Of a stretch of DNA of 64,000 nt, positions 1-8,833 are shown in pieces. The translations under genes were made by a program, and so were the position numbers. Every line of letters starts with the position of its first letter. Position 1 is the stretch's first letter. The DNA comes from JAXMEQ01 sp046348225 (GTDB lineage: Bacteria; Pseudomonadota; Gammaproteobacteria; Burkholderiales; Burkholderiaceae_C). The stretch is from the NCBI GenBank assembly GCA_046348225.1, contig JAXMEQ010000011.1:1-64000 (forward strand), written 5' to 3'. The notes beneath the pieces are model-generated. The model was not told the origin of the DNA. It searched no databases and saw only the letters and a program-made list of their open reading frames with translations.

Positions 1-307
1 CGGGCTGTGCAAAGTGCGTGGTGCTGCCCGTCGGAATGTTGAAGCTTTGCCAGTTGATGGCCGAATGGGCGGTGCCTGCGCCGTTCTGCGTGGTCACGGT
101 CAGGTTGTTGCCGCGTTGCACCAGCGTGGCGGCGCCGTGGATCACCTGTGCACCCGCCGGCTGGGCCCGGGCAGGCGCAGGCACGGCAAAGCACGCCGCA
201 ATGGCCAGGGCAATCGTCAGCGGCCGGTGCCCCGCGACGGCAGGGCTGGCGGCGACGGGGGCGACCCGTGACGGCCCGCAGACAGGTTTCTTCAGGGACA
301 ACGCCAT
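1..307 (-). CDS. TpsA/FHA-like exoprotein, N-terminal part (cut by window edge)
   Basis: The first 102 codons are present; the gene continues beyond base 1. The ATG at 307 follows an AGGAAAGGGA ribosome site. The product starts with a long signal peptide ending in ARAQPAGAQ, then the start of the haemagglutination-activity/TPS domain (QVIHGAATL, NGAGTAHSAINWQSFN). This stretch is clearly similar to the start of the neighbouring 5.2-kb gene, so the two are tandem paralogues. By family knowledge such proteins cross the outer membrane through a TpsB/Omp85-type pore, which is not in this window. The length and C-terminal function cannot be judged here. Confidence 0.85.
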   Translation of the reverse strand, partial: MALSLKKPVCGPSRVAPVAASPAVAGHRPLTIALAIAACFAVPAPARAQPAGAQVIHGAATLVQRGNNLTVTTQNGAGTAHSAINWQSFNIPTGSTTHFAQP

Positions 308-322
308 TCCCTTTCCTGAAGC

Positions 323-382
323 GCTATCAATTTGATAGCAGTCTACGCAGTTTTCTCGCGGGCTGGGGCCTGCTTTTACCCC
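323..382 (+). repeat. Dispersed palindromic element, copy 1 (intergenic)
   Basis: The core GCTATCAATTTGATAGC (323-339) is a near-perfect palindrome. It is followed by AGTCTACGCAG, nine bases, and GGGCTGGGGCC. The copy lies between the two TpsA-like genes, just upstream of the ribosome site of the truncated one. It shares its layout with seven other copies in this window. Confidence 0.85.
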
Positions 383-389
383 TGTGGCG

Positions 390-3300
390 TCACGACGACT
401 TGCATTGCGCGTCGGTGACGGTGATCCCCGCACTGTCCTTGTTTTTCTTTTTTTCCTCTTCGGCCTGCGCCGCTTCTTCCTTGACCAGAAGCTTCACAAA
501 CGTGGTGACCAGATTATCCTGCGACTTGACCGCGTCGAGCACCACCTGGCGCGTTTCCTCGTTACGCAACAACTGCACCACCTGCTCGACCGACGGACTG
601 GCCGCTGGTGTGGGCGCGGGGGCCGGCGCAGGTGACGGCGGCGCAGGCGACGGCGCGGGCGGCGCGGGCGGCGTCGGGGCCGGGGCCGGCGGGGTGGGCG
701 CCGGCGCGGGCGGCGTCGGGGCCGGGGGTGTCGGGGCCGGCGGCGTGGGGGCTGGCGGCGTCGGAGCGGGTGGTGCCGGGGTCGGCGCTGGTGCAGGTGC
801 CGACTTGTTGAGGCTGATCGTGCCGGTGACGCAGTTGTTCGCGTCGGCCACGGCGCAGCTAGTGTAGCTGAACGAATAGCTGCCTGCCGGCGTGGCGGCC
901 GGCACATCGATGGAGGTGCCGCCCAGCACCGTCACACCCGGGGGTGGGGACACCAGCGTGATGTTGACCAGTGCCGGTGTGGCCGGCGCGCTGGACAGCG
1001 AGCCATTCATGGTGTCCACCGAATCGTTGGCCAGCAGGTTGACGGTGCTGCCGGCGGCCGGCACCGTGGCAGAGTCTGGCCCGGCGATCAGCTTCAGGTA
1101 ACGGTTGCTGGCCAACAGGCCTGCCTGCGCGATGCCATTGCTGATGGGCGTGGAGCCGAACGGCAGCAGGTTGCAATTGGTGCAGGTGGCCGGCAGGGTC
1201 CCGATGGCGCCGCCGGTCTGCACCAGGGCGTCGCCCGTTGTACCGGCGGTCAGCACCAGCGAGCCGCTGTTGATGCTGATGGCGCCTGCCGCGCTGGAAA
1301 TGCCGGCCGAGTTGGCGCCCATGGCCGTCAGGTTGACGGCGCCACCGCCGCCCGTGGTGATGCACACCGCATCGGTGGCGCAGCCCGGCGCGGCGCCGCC
1401 CGAAGTACCGATCAGGCGGGCACCCCGCGTCGCGCTGGCCAGCAGGTTGACGCTGCCAGACGTCGACGCGATGTTGGCGGACACACCTGCGTTGATCTCG
1501 GCGTCGGCCGTATTGCCGGCCGCGGGCTGGATGGTGATGTTGTTGGCCGCTGCCACACTGACGCTGCCTGCGGTGGCCTGCACCTTGCCGGTGACCAGCG
1601 CCGAGCCCAGGCTCGCCAGCTGCACGTTGCCGCTGGTGCTGGTGATGTCGGTGACCGTCAGGGCGTTGGTGCCATCGCCCACGATGTCCACATGGCTGGC
1701 GGCGTTGACCTTGTTCAGGTTGACGGTTGCGGCCAGCAGGCCGAGGTTGGCCTGCTGGCCAGCACCCGCCGCCGCCACCACGATGGGGCCCGTGCTGTCG
1801 ATCCTGACGCGGTTCGCGCTGGAGGCACCCACGGAGCCGCTGCCCGCTTCCAGATACACCGAGCCACCATTGGTGGCACTGACATGGGTCCCGCCGCCCG
1901 AACTGCTGATGCCCTGGACGGACTTGATGCCAACCGCCGCCGTCGCGAACGTCAAACCGGTTTCCGCCGACTGCGTCGTCACGCTGCCCACCGTCACCGA
2001 GCCGACGTTGTCCACCTGGATGTAGCGTGCCGGCGGCATCGGCGACGAATCGTTGTTGACGATGCTGGTCAGCGTGGTGTTGACGCTGTTCTTGATGATG
2101 ATGTCGCCGGCCGTATTGCTGATCTCGAATGCAGCAATCTGGTTGATGTTGCTGTTCAGCGTCACGCCGTCGGTCGAGGTGGACTTGAAGGTCGGCGCCA
2201 GCACGCGCTGCGTCTGTGCAAGCGGGCCGCCGGTCTGCACCTGCACAAAGCCCGTGCCACCGTTCTCAAGGCCCGCCACCCCGTCCACGGTACCGATCGT
2301 CAGGGTGGAGGTATTGCTGTTGTTCAGCGCGAAGTTGCCCGTGCCGTAAGCCCGGCCGCTGATCTCGGTCAGTGCGTTGGAGCCGTTTGTCAGCGTGACC
2401 GACCCTGCATCCGCGTTGAGCTTGTTGATGCTGATGGAGCCGGCCTGCGTGATCGAGCCGATGTTGCTGTTGATCAGGCTCAGCGAGTTCGTGCCGGTGG
2501 GCGCGATCGCGCCAGCCACGTTGATGCCCCCGGTGTAGGTCCCGCCGCCGATGACCAGGACCGAGGCCGTGACGTTGTTGATCTCGGCGCTGGTCAGGTT
2601 CAGGGCGGTGGTTTCGGCACTGCCGCCGAGGGTGATGGGCCGGCTGGTGGTGACCGGCACGAACATGGTTCGTCCGGTCCCCGAATTGATGCCGCTCGCC
2701 ACGTTGACGCGGTCCGCCACCAGCTTGATTTCGCCACCGGCGGTGGTCAGCGTCGTGCCGGCAAGGTTGACGTCGTAGTAAGGGGCAGGTGGGGGAGGGG
2801 CTGCCGGCACCTGGACGCCGGAGCCCGTGATCGTGAGCGTGGCCCCACCGGTGCCGGCCACGCTGCCGCCCGACAGCGAGACACCGGTCGCACCCGCGGC
2901 CGAGGGCGCCGACACCGCGCCGCTGATGGAAATGTTGCCCGACGACGAAACCGAGCCCGCAACTGCGGTCGCGACGAGCGCGGTCGCGGTGCTGGAAGAC
3001 GACACGCTGGCGCTGGCCGTCAGTCCGCCCGCACCCGCCTGCAGTGACGCGGTTGAGCCGATGTCCAGACCCGTGGCCGACGCAATGCCAACGGTTGTCG
3101 CGCCGGTCAGTTGCATGAGGCCGCTGGACTGGACGGTGCCGTTGACCAGCAGGCCGGTGCCGTTGGCGGCCGACGGGTTGTTCAATGTCCCCGACAGCGT
3201 GACACTGCCGCCGGAGCTGACGATGGTGGAGCCTGCATTGGTCTGGATGCCGCGGCTGTTGGCATACGCAGTGTTCCCGGCGGTACCCGTCACACTGATG

Positions 3301-5615
3301 GCGCCGCTGCTGGTGACCCTGGCACCCGTGTCCAGCAGGACGCCTGTCGTGCCTTCCACATACCCCGAACTGCCCGTGATGCCGGTCAGGCTGACCGCAC
3401 CGCCGGCAGACGACACGGTCGAGTTGGTCAGCAGCATGGCGCTGGGCGTGCCAAAACTGGCGGTGTGGCTGGTGAGCTCCGCGTCCAGCGTCACGCTGCC
3501 GGCCCCGGTGTTCTGCACAACGGCTGCCAGTGAACTGCTGTCCTTGAGCGTCAGCGACCTGGATGTCGGGGCGGCACCGTCGCTGCTACCGCGGCTCTTG
3601 AGCAGCAAATTGCCCCCGGAGGCGGTGAGCGTGCTGCCCGAAATCAGCACGCGCGAATTCAGGCTCTGGACCGTGAGTCCGTTTGAAGCGTTGACCGTGG
3701 ACCGGTCAATCCACACGCCCTGTGAACCGGTTCCGGTCGAGCCATCGATCGTGACGAGGCCGCCCGTGAGCACAGGGGTCCCGGTGAACTTGACAATCTG
3801 CACGCCCATGCCCGATGACGACGTGCCCACAATGTCCAGTTGCCCTGCGCCTGCATTGACCACCGGATCCGTCATGTCCACGCCGTTGCCGGCGTTGCCG
3901 CCGGCGCCTTTGAGGCTGATGTTTCCCCCGTTGGAGCCGAGCGAGGCACCAGACCCGAGCTTGACGGTGCCACCCGAGGTCGAGGCAACACTGTTGTCGA
4001 AGGAGTGACCCGACTGGAAATCCAGGTTCAGCTGACCGGCGGTGGCCTTGACCGTGACGCCGGCATCCACTTCCACATTGCCATGCGCCACCAGCCGGAG
4101 CGTGGCTGCACCCCCCGCCGACTTGGTGATGTTTTCGGCCACCCGGATCTGGGTTTCGTTCGGTGTCGGCGCTGCTGCCGGGCCCGTGGTCTTGATGGTG
4201 ACGTTGGTACCCGCATTCAGCGCAGTTTCGATGATGGACGGCGCAATGTAGGACGACTGGTTCGTGTTTTCGCCGCCGTACGTGCCCGGGAACGTTGGCG
4301 TCACCGCCGGCCCACCCGTGGCAGCAATCACGATTTCAAGCGGGTCGAGCAGCCAGCTGCCGGCCCTGCCGCTGGCGGCGCGTGCGTTCACCGCCGCTGC
4401 CGCCTGCACATCCAGCAAAACCTTGCCCGATGTTTCCACATTGCCGCCATCACCCCCGTTGATGCCGCCGCGGGCGCTGATGTCCGCCGCCGTGCGCGTG
4501 GTGCCATCGCTCCAGAGCACCACCGTCCCGCCGGGTCCCTGGTCGGTGGCGTCCGCGCGGACGGTACTGCCCGCTTCCGCCGTAGTCTGCATTGCGTTGC
4601 CGATCCGGGCGTCCTGTCCCTGCCAGCCGCCGCCCACCAGCACCTCGCCGCCGCCGGCGGCCCCGCTGGCATCGATGACGGCGCCACTGCGCAGCCTGAC
4701 CTTGCTGGCCGTGGCATGAATCTGCCCGCCCAGGCTGGCTTTCTGTGCGGTGACGCGGCCGGCAACGTCTGCCTCGCCCTGTGCCTTGAGCACCACCTTG
4801 CCGCCTTCGGCCGTGACGGCCGTCGCCTGAATCAGGCCGCTGTGGCGCAACTGCCCGGCAAAAACGCCCACCGCGTCGCCCTGGATCTGCCCTAGGTTCA
4901 CGGCCTGGTTGTCCGGCGCCTGCAGTTCCAGGCGGATGCCTTCCAGGCCCCGGCCCGTCAGCTCGACCTTCTGGCCGGCAGCAATCACGGTGGCGCCGTT
5001 GGGCGACTGCACGACAGCCTGCTCACCGGTCTGCACCTGGGGCGCAATCAGCACCACGTCGCCGCTGCGCGCCACGACCTGCCCGTTGACGCCCAGAGAG
5101 CCCGCGAGCCCGCCATCGCCAAAGCGCAGGCGCCCGGCCAGCGCATCGGCCTCGCTCATGCGCAGCGTTGACGCCGTGAATCCCGCCGTGTCCACCACCG
5201 CGCCCGCCCCCACCGCAATGCCGGCCGGGTTCACCAGCACCAGCCGCCCGTTGGAGCTCAGCGTGCCAAAAATGGCGCTGGGGTCGTTGCCCACCACCCG
5301 GTTGATGGACGTGCTGCTGGCGCTGGGCTGGTTGAACTGCGTGAGCGTGCCCGCAGGCACCGAGAAGCTTTGCCAGTTCAACGCACTGTGGCCGCTGCCT
5401 GCGCCGTTGGTGGTGGTGATGACGGTCTTGTTGCCCTGGCTGGCGACACTGGCGCTGCCGTGGATGGCCTGCAAGCCGGCGGGTTGGGCCCGGGCGACGG
5501 GCGCGCCCGATGAAAATGCCGCCGCCACGGCCAGCGCGGCAGCGGCAGGCCGGAAGCCGGCGACCGCCGGGCTCGAAGCTGGCAGGCCGGAAAGGGGGGC
5601 AGGACGGTATCGCAC
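390..5615 (-). CDS. Large TpsA/FHA-like two-partner-secretion exoprotein
   Basis: The protein has 1741 residues. I place the start at GTG 5615 because AGGAG lies 8 nt upstream and the following residues form a signal peptide (cleavage near residue 43, ARA/QPAG). Residues 45-170 are a haemagglutination-activity (TPS) domain with INRVVGNDPSAIFG and LVLVNPAGIAVG. Most of the rest is Ser/Thr/Gly-rich beta-helix-like sequence (many GTxxLTGS..SSGG-type strands). A Pro/Ala/Thr tract covers about residues 1605-1672. A charged, helical last 69 residues (ending DAQCKSS) follows. The family is secreted through a TpsB partner, not seen here, and usually serves adhesion or contact-dependent functions; no toxin domain was recognised. 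No clear terminator separates it from the preceding UDG operon. Confidence 0.85.
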   Translation of the reverse strand: MRYRPAPLSGLPASSPAVAGFRPAAAALAVAAAFSSGAPVARAQPAGLQAIHGSASVASQGNKTVITTTNGAGSGHSALNWQSFSVPAGTLTQFNQPSASSTSINRVVGNDPSAIFGTLSSNGRLVLVNPAGIAVGAGAVVDTAGFTASTLRMSEADALAGRLRFGDGGLAGSLGVNGQVVARSGDVVLIAPQVQTGEQAVVQSPNGATVIAAGQKVELTGRGLEGIRLELQAPDNQAVNLGQIQGDAVGVFAGQLRHSGLIQATAVTAEGGKVVLKAQGEADVAGRVTAQKASLGGQIHATASKVRLRSGAVIDASGAAGGGEVLVGGGWQGQDARIGNAMQTTAEAGSTVRADATDQGPGGTVVLWSDGTTRTAADISARGGINGGDGGNVETSGKVLLDVQAAAAVNARAASGRAGSWLLDPLEIVIAATGGPAVTPTFPGTYGGENTNQSSYIAPSIIETALNAGTNVTIKTTGPAAAPTPNETQIRVAENITKSAGGAATLRLVAHGNVEVDAGVTVKATAGQLNLDFQSGHSFDNSVASTSGGTVKLGSGASLGSNGGNISLKGAGGNAGNGVDMTDPVVNAGAGQLDIVGTSSSGMGVQIVKFTGTPVLTGGLVTIDGSTGTGSQGVWIDRSTVNASNGLTVQSLNSRVLISGSTLTASGGNLLLKSRGSSDGAAPTSRSLTLKDSSSLAAVVQNTGAGSVTLDAELTSHTASFGTPSAMLLTNSTVSSAGGAVSLTGITGSSGYVEGTTGVLLDTGARVTSSGAISVTGTAGNTAYANSRGIQTNAGSTIVSSGGSVTLSGTLNNPSAANGTGLLVNGTVQSSGLMQLTGATTVGIASATGLDIGSTASLQAGAGGLTASASVSSSSTATALVATAVAGSVSSSGNISISGAVSAPSAAGATGVSLSGGSVAGTGGATLTITGSGVQVPAAPPPPAPYYDVNLAGTTLTTAGGEIKLVADRVNVASGINSGTGRTMFVPVTTSRPITLGGSAETTALNLTSAEINNVTASVLVIGGGTYTGGINVAGAIAPTGTNSLSLINSNIGSITQAGSISINKLNADAGSVTLTNGSNALTEISGRAYGTGNFALNNSNTSTLTIGTVDGVAGLENGGTGFVQVQTGGPLAQTQRVLAPTFKSTSTDGVTLNSNINQIAAFEISNTAGDIIIKNSVNTTLTSIVNNDSSPMPPARYIQVDNVGSVTVGSVTTQSAETGLTFATAAVGIKSVQGISSSGGGTHVSATNGGSVYLEAGSGSVGASSANRVRIDSTGPIVVAAAGAGQQANLGLLAATVNLNKVNAASHVDIVGDGTNALTVTDITSTSGNVQLASLGSALVTGKVQATAGSVSVAAANNITIQPAAGNTADAEINAGVSANIASTSGSVNLLASATRGARLIGTSGGAAPGCATDAVCITTGGGGAVNLTAMGANSAGISSAAGAISINSGSLVLTAGTTGDALVQTGGAIGTLPATCTNCNLLPFGSTPISNGIAQAGLLASNRYLKLIAGPDSATVPAAGSTVNLLANDSVDTMNGSLSSAPATPALVNITLVSPPPGVTVLGGTSIDVPAATPAGSYSFSYTSCAVADANNCVTGTISLNKSAPAPAPTPAPPAPTPPAPTPPAPTPPAPTPPAPAPTPPAPAPTPPAPPAPSPAPPSPAPAPAPTPAASPSVEQVVQLLRNEETRQVVLDAVKSQDNLVTTFVKLLVKEEAAQAEEEKKKNKDSAGITVTDAQCKSS
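600..806 (-). repeat. Pro/Ala/Thr tandem repeat coding region
   Basis: The DNA is a near-tandem array of short GGCGTCGGGGCCGGC-like units. It encodes repeated APTPPAPTPP inside the C-terminal part of the large exoprotein. Such arrays change length easily by slippage. The encoded segment is probably an extended spacer between the beta-helix shaft and the helical C-terminal tail. Confidence 0.8.
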
Positions 5616-5806
5616 GGGGTAGTTCTCCTGCAGAAAGCGCCCTCGACTCCCGCGCGTTCCGCTGTGGCTGACTGGCAGCGCATGACCAAAAAAGTTCGCT
5701 AGTGACAGTAGCACAGCGCCCGGGGCGGGGCAACAGCGCGGCCTGTGAAAAAAGCCCCGCCCGGCCCTGCCCGCGCCGGCTTGTGCGGCAAATGTCACGC
5801 TCTTCG

Positions 5807-6601
5807 TCAGGCCCGCTCGCGCAGAACGGCCTGGGCGGCGCACAAATCAGCCCAGGCCTTGGCCTTGTCCGGCAGGTTGCGCAGCAGGTAGGCCGGGTGG
5901 TAGGTCACCACCAGCGGGACGCCCTGGTACTGATGCACCTGGCCGCGCAGCTTGCCGATGGGCTCGCTGGACTGCAGCAACGCCTGCACCGCAAAGCGCC
6001 CCATGGCAAGAATGATTTTGGGCTGCAGCAGCGCGACCTGGCGCTTCAGGTACGGTTCACACTGCGCCATTTCATCGGGCTCGGGGTTGCGGTTGCCGGG
6101 TGGCCGGCACTTGAGCACATTGGCAATGAACACCTTGTGCTGCCGGTCCAGGCCCAGCGCCTTGAGCATGTTGTCCAGCAGCTTGCCGGCCTGGCCAACA
6201 AAGGGCTCGCCCTGCAGGTCTTCGTGTTCGCCCGGCGCCTCGCCCACGATCAGCCAGTCGGCGCGCTCGTCCCCCACGCCAAACACGGTGTTGGCGCGGC
6301 CCTCGCACAGTTTGCAGGCCTGACAGCCGGCCACGGCACCGCGCAATGCGGCCCAGTCCATGACGTCCACGCCCTCGGGGCGGCTGCGCGCCGGGGTCAG
6401 GCCCGTCACCGCTGGCGCCGCGTGCACCGACGGTGTTGGAACCGGAACCTGCACCGGCTGCGCCGCGCGCGCCACAAACGCAGGCTCGGGCGACGATGGT
6501 GGGGCCGCATCGGCCAGCGGGGCCCAGACGCGCACCCCCATTTCGGCCAACATGGCACGCTGGCGCTCGTCCAGCGCAAGGCTTGCAGGCGCCGCGTTCA
6601 T
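5807..6601 (-). CDS. Family 4 (type B/4Fe-4S) uracil-DNA glycosylase
   Basis: This 264-residue enzyme removes uracil from DNA in base-excision repair. The first 80 residues are a Pro/Ala-rich, poorly conserved extension. The catalytic domain follows, with motif GEAPGEHED (120-128) and motif HPAYLLR (235-241). Iron-sulfur cysteines are most likely C93, C96, C165 (LKCRPPGNRNP) and C181. Its ATG overlaps the rimI stop by 4 nt (ATGA), so it is the last gene of a translationally coupled cassette with tsaB and rimI. The tsaB-rimI-UDG arrangement is common in betaproteobacteria. The long N-terminal extension is the only unusual part. Confidence 0.92.
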   Translation of the reverse strand: MNAAPASLALDERQRAMLAEMGVRVWAPLADAAPPSSPEPAFVARAAQPVQVPVPTPSVHAAPAVTGLTPARSRPEGVDVMDWAALRGAVAGCQACKLCEGRANTVFGVGDERADWLIVGEAPGEHEDLQGEPFVGQAGKLLDNMLKALGLDRQHKVFIANVLKCRPPGNRNPEPDEMAQCEPYLKRQVALLQPKIILAMGRFAVQALLQSSEPIGKLRGQVHQYQGVPLVVTYHPAYLLRNLPDKAKAWADLCAAQAVLRERA

Positions 6602-7065
6602 AGGCGCAGGCTCATGACGACGGCATCCTCGCGCCGCCCTTGACCGGCCGGGTAGTAGCCCTTGCGCTCGCCAACCCGGCGGTAGCCATGGCGCTCATAG
6701 ATTTGCAGCGCCCGCTGGTTGCTGACGCGCACTTCCAGCCAGAGCCATTGCGCACCCTGCCCGCGCGACCAGATGGCCAGCGCGTCCAGCATTACGCGGC
6801 CCCAGCCCTGGCCCTGGTGGTCGGGTGCCACGGTGATGTTCAGCAGGTGCACTTCGTCCACGCCCTTCATGGCGATGAAATAGCCCAGGATGGCGTCGTC
6901 GGCCAGCAGCAGCTGGGCCTGGTAGCCCGCCTTGAGCGAGTCGGTGAAGTTGCCGCGCGACCAGGGCTGGGCGTAAGCCGTCTGCTCGATCGCCAGCACG
7001 GCGTCGAGCCGCGCTTCGGACAGCGGCTCGAAGCGGGCTTCGACGGCTTTGAAAACGGCGCTCAT
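6598..7065 (-). CDS. rimI: Ribosomal protein S18 alanine N-acetyltransferase RimI
   Basis: The 155-residue product is a GNAT-fold acetyltransferase. The acetyl-CoA binding signature is visible as VAPDHQGQGWGRVML (V-x-x-x-x-Q-G-x-G-x-G). Other RimI-like signals are the LDAVLAIEQTAYAQPWSRGNF start and the C-terminal NQRALQIYERHGYRRVGERKGYY. The known role is N-terminal acetylation of ribosomal protein bS18. It overlaps both neighbours by 4 nt (tsaB upstream, UDG downstream). Linkage to tsaB is typical in bacteria and supports rimI over a generic GNAT call. Confidence 0.92.
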   Translation of the reverse strand: MSAVFKAVEARFEPLSEARLDAVLAIEQTAYAQPWSRGNFTDSLKAGYQAQLLLADDAILGYFIAMKGVDEVHLLNITVAPDHQGQGWGRVMLDALAIWSRGQGAQWLWLEVRVSNQRALQIYERHGYRRVGERKGYYPAGQGRREDAVVMSLRL

Positions 7066-7781
7066 GGCTCGGTGGCTGGTGGGTGGGTGGCAGCGCGCTC
7101 GGCGGCACGCTCGTCGGTGGTTTTGGCAACTTTATCGCGAATGTAGCGGGGCAAGGCCTGGTCCGGCAGCACCGCCAGGCCGGCGGCCAGCAGGGCGGGC
7201 GCCAGGCGCAGCATGGCCGCCGCCGTGGGCAGGGCGTCGATGCGCTGCGCGGCCTCGCCGGGCAGCCGCGCGCCATAGGCGGCAAAGGCGTTGCCGGCCA
7301 GCCAGCCGCCGTCCGCCATCACCACGGCTTCGGGCGCCAGCAACTGGAAGTCGCCGCGTTGCTGCCAGTGGCCGGCCTGCCATTCGTAAGCGGCGGTGTA
7401 GACCTCGTCCATGCGTGCGTCCAGCACCGCCTGGACGCGGGTGGCGCCGCTGCGTTCGCGCGCGTCCTCGGCGACCGCCATCAGCGTGTCCACCGGCAGC
7501 ACCGGCACACCGGCGCCAAAGGCCAGGCCCTGCGCCACCGAACACGCCGTGCGCAGCCCGGTGAACGAGCCCGGGCCGGCGCCGAACGCAATGGCGTCCA
7601 GCCCGGTCAGCGCGAGACCGGCATCGGCCAGCAAGGCCAGCGCCTGCGGGATCAGCGTGGCCGAGGCCTGTGCGCCGCCGGCGCCGCTGTGCTGCCACAG
7701 CTGCAGCCGTCCGTCGGCGTCCCACCGGCCGACGGCCACCGACAGGCGCTCGGTGCTGGTGTCAAAGGCGAGCAGCTTCAT
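7062..7781 (-). CDS. tsaB: tRNA t6A biosynthesis protein TsaB
   Basis: This is a 239-residue ASKHA-fold protein (YeaZ family) starting MKLLAFDTSTERLSVAV. The GAGPGSFTGLRTACSVAQGL segment is the family hallmark. TsaB is the non-catalytic scaffold that pairs with TsaD and TsaE to transfer threonylcarbamoyl to A37 of ANN-decoding tRNAs. The gene making the threonylcarbamoyl-AMP substrate (tsaC/sua5) is also in this window near 13.5 kb. The start overlaps the stop of the upstream DMT gene (7778-7781). Its ribosome site (AGGTGGAG) lies directly after a copy of the dispersed element. Confidence 0.94.
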   Translation of the reverse strand: MKLLAFDTSTERLSVAVGRWDADGRLQLWQHSGAGGAQASATLIPQALALLADAGLALTGLDAIAFGAGPGSFTGLRTACSVAQGLAFGAGVPVLPVDTLMAVAEDARERSGATRVQAVLDARMDEVYTAAYEWQAGHWQQRGDFQLLAPEAVVMADGGWLAGNAFAAYGARLPGEAAQRIDALPTAAAMLRLAPALLAAGLAVLPDQALPRYIRDKVAKTTDERAAERAATHPPATEP

Positions 7782-8800
7782 CCGGCTCCACCTTTCTGGT
7801 CATTTATGCCGCCAGCCCTCACGGATACTGCGTGAGGCGCTACTAAATTTGTAGCAACCGGCGGCACGGCGGCGGCCCGCACACCGAACAGGATGCCGCC
7901 GGTGACCAGCACCAGGCCGGCCAGCAGGTTCCAGTGCAGCGGCTCCCCCAGGAAGAACACCGCCCCCAGCGCCGACAGGCCCGGCACCAGCGCGGTGATC
8001 ATGGTCGAGCGCACCGGCCCGTAGTGCCGGATCATGGTAGTGAAGGTGATGCCCGAAATCACCACCGAGCCCCAGCCCTGGAACAGCACCTGGAACAGCA
8101 CCTCGCCGGCAGGCGCTGCCGCCAGCTGGCTGGGCACGGCCCCGGTGACCGCCAGCAGCGCATAGGCCGGCACGTAGGCCAGCAGCGCAAACACGGTGAT
8201 GGCAATGGTGGCATGGACCGCATCCAGCTTGTGGCGGCGCGCCAGCACGCTGTAGGTGGCCCAGCAGAAGGCGGCGCTCATGAACAGCAGGTCACCCTTC
8301 CAGACTTCGCCACCCGAAAACGCCTGCAGCAAGCTGCTGCCGCCCACCAGCAGGTCGCCGCTGACAATCAGCACCAGCCCGGCCGCGCGCGCCGGCGTGA
8401 TGCGGTCGCGCAGGATCAAGGCGGCCAGCAGCGTGGTCCACAACGGCAGGCTGCCCGGCATCAGCACCGAGGCATGCGCCGCCGGGGCATAGAAAAAGCC
8501 CGCGTAGGCCAGCATGGCATAGAGCAGGCCGCCGAACAGGCCGGTCAAGGCCGTCAGTCGGAACGACAGCGGCGACAGGCCGAGCCAGCCCGGCAGCCGG
8601 CCGCTGCGCACCAGCCAGATGCCCCAGGGCACCAGGATCAGGCTGGCACCCACGATGCGGGCAAAGGCCAGATCGAACGGGGTGAGGCTGCGCTGGGCCG
8701 AGGCCCGGGCAATGACGATGAAGGATGTCCAGATCACGACGGTGACGACCGCCGCCGCCAGACCCACCGTTCTGGGGGACAGGCCCGCGAGAGAACGCAT
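7778..8800 (-). CDS. DMT-superfamily (EamA) transporter with element-encoded tail
   Basis: The 340-residue inner-membrane protein has two EamA repeats and about ten membrane segments, from TVGLAAAVVTVVIWTSFIVIARA to LLAGLVLVTGGILFGVRA. I start it at ATG 8800 (MRSLAGLSP); longer upstream frames run into the divergent dacB. EamA proteins mostly export metabolites or amino acids; the substrate here is unknown. After the last helix, about residues 316-334 come from a dispersed palindromic element (ATNLVAPHAVSVRAGG). That sequence is nearly the same as one in DprA of this window. The gene ends by overlapping tsaB, so translation is coupled to the t6A cassette. Confidence 0.88.
   Translation of the reverse strand: MRSLAGLSPRTVGLAAAVVTVVIWTSFIVIARASAQRSLTPFDLAFARIVGASLILVPWGIWLVRSGRLPGWLGLSPLSFRLTALTGLFGGLLYAMLAYAGFFYAPAAHASVLMPGSLPLWTTLLAALILRDRITPARAAGLVLIVSGDLLVGGSSLLQAFSGGEVWKGDLLFMSAAFCWATYSVLARRHKLDAVHATIAITVFALLAYVPAYALLAVTGAVPSQLAAAPAGEVLFQVLFQGWGSVVISGITFTTMIRHYGPVRSTMITALVPGLSALGAVFFLGEPLHWNLLAGLVLVTGGILFGVRAAAVPPVATNLVAPHAVSVRAGGINDQKGGAG
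7799..7855 (-). repeat. Dispersed palindromic element, copy 2 (inside DMT gene)
   Basis: The core is 7839-7855 on the plus strand (GCTACTAAATTTGTAGC). Read on the minus strand it is followed by GCCTCACGCAG, nine bases and GGGCTGGCGGC. It is read in the same direction as the gene and encodes the C-terminal tail of the transporter. Confidence 0.9.
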
Positions 8801-8833
8801 CGCCCGATTATCGGCGCCCTCGATAATGAACGC

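Noticed and set aside
1692..3047. Long plus-strand frame opposite the large exoprotein gene
   Set aside because: It lies fully opposite a coherent TpsA sequence and gives a low-complexity, Arg/His-rich product with no start signals.
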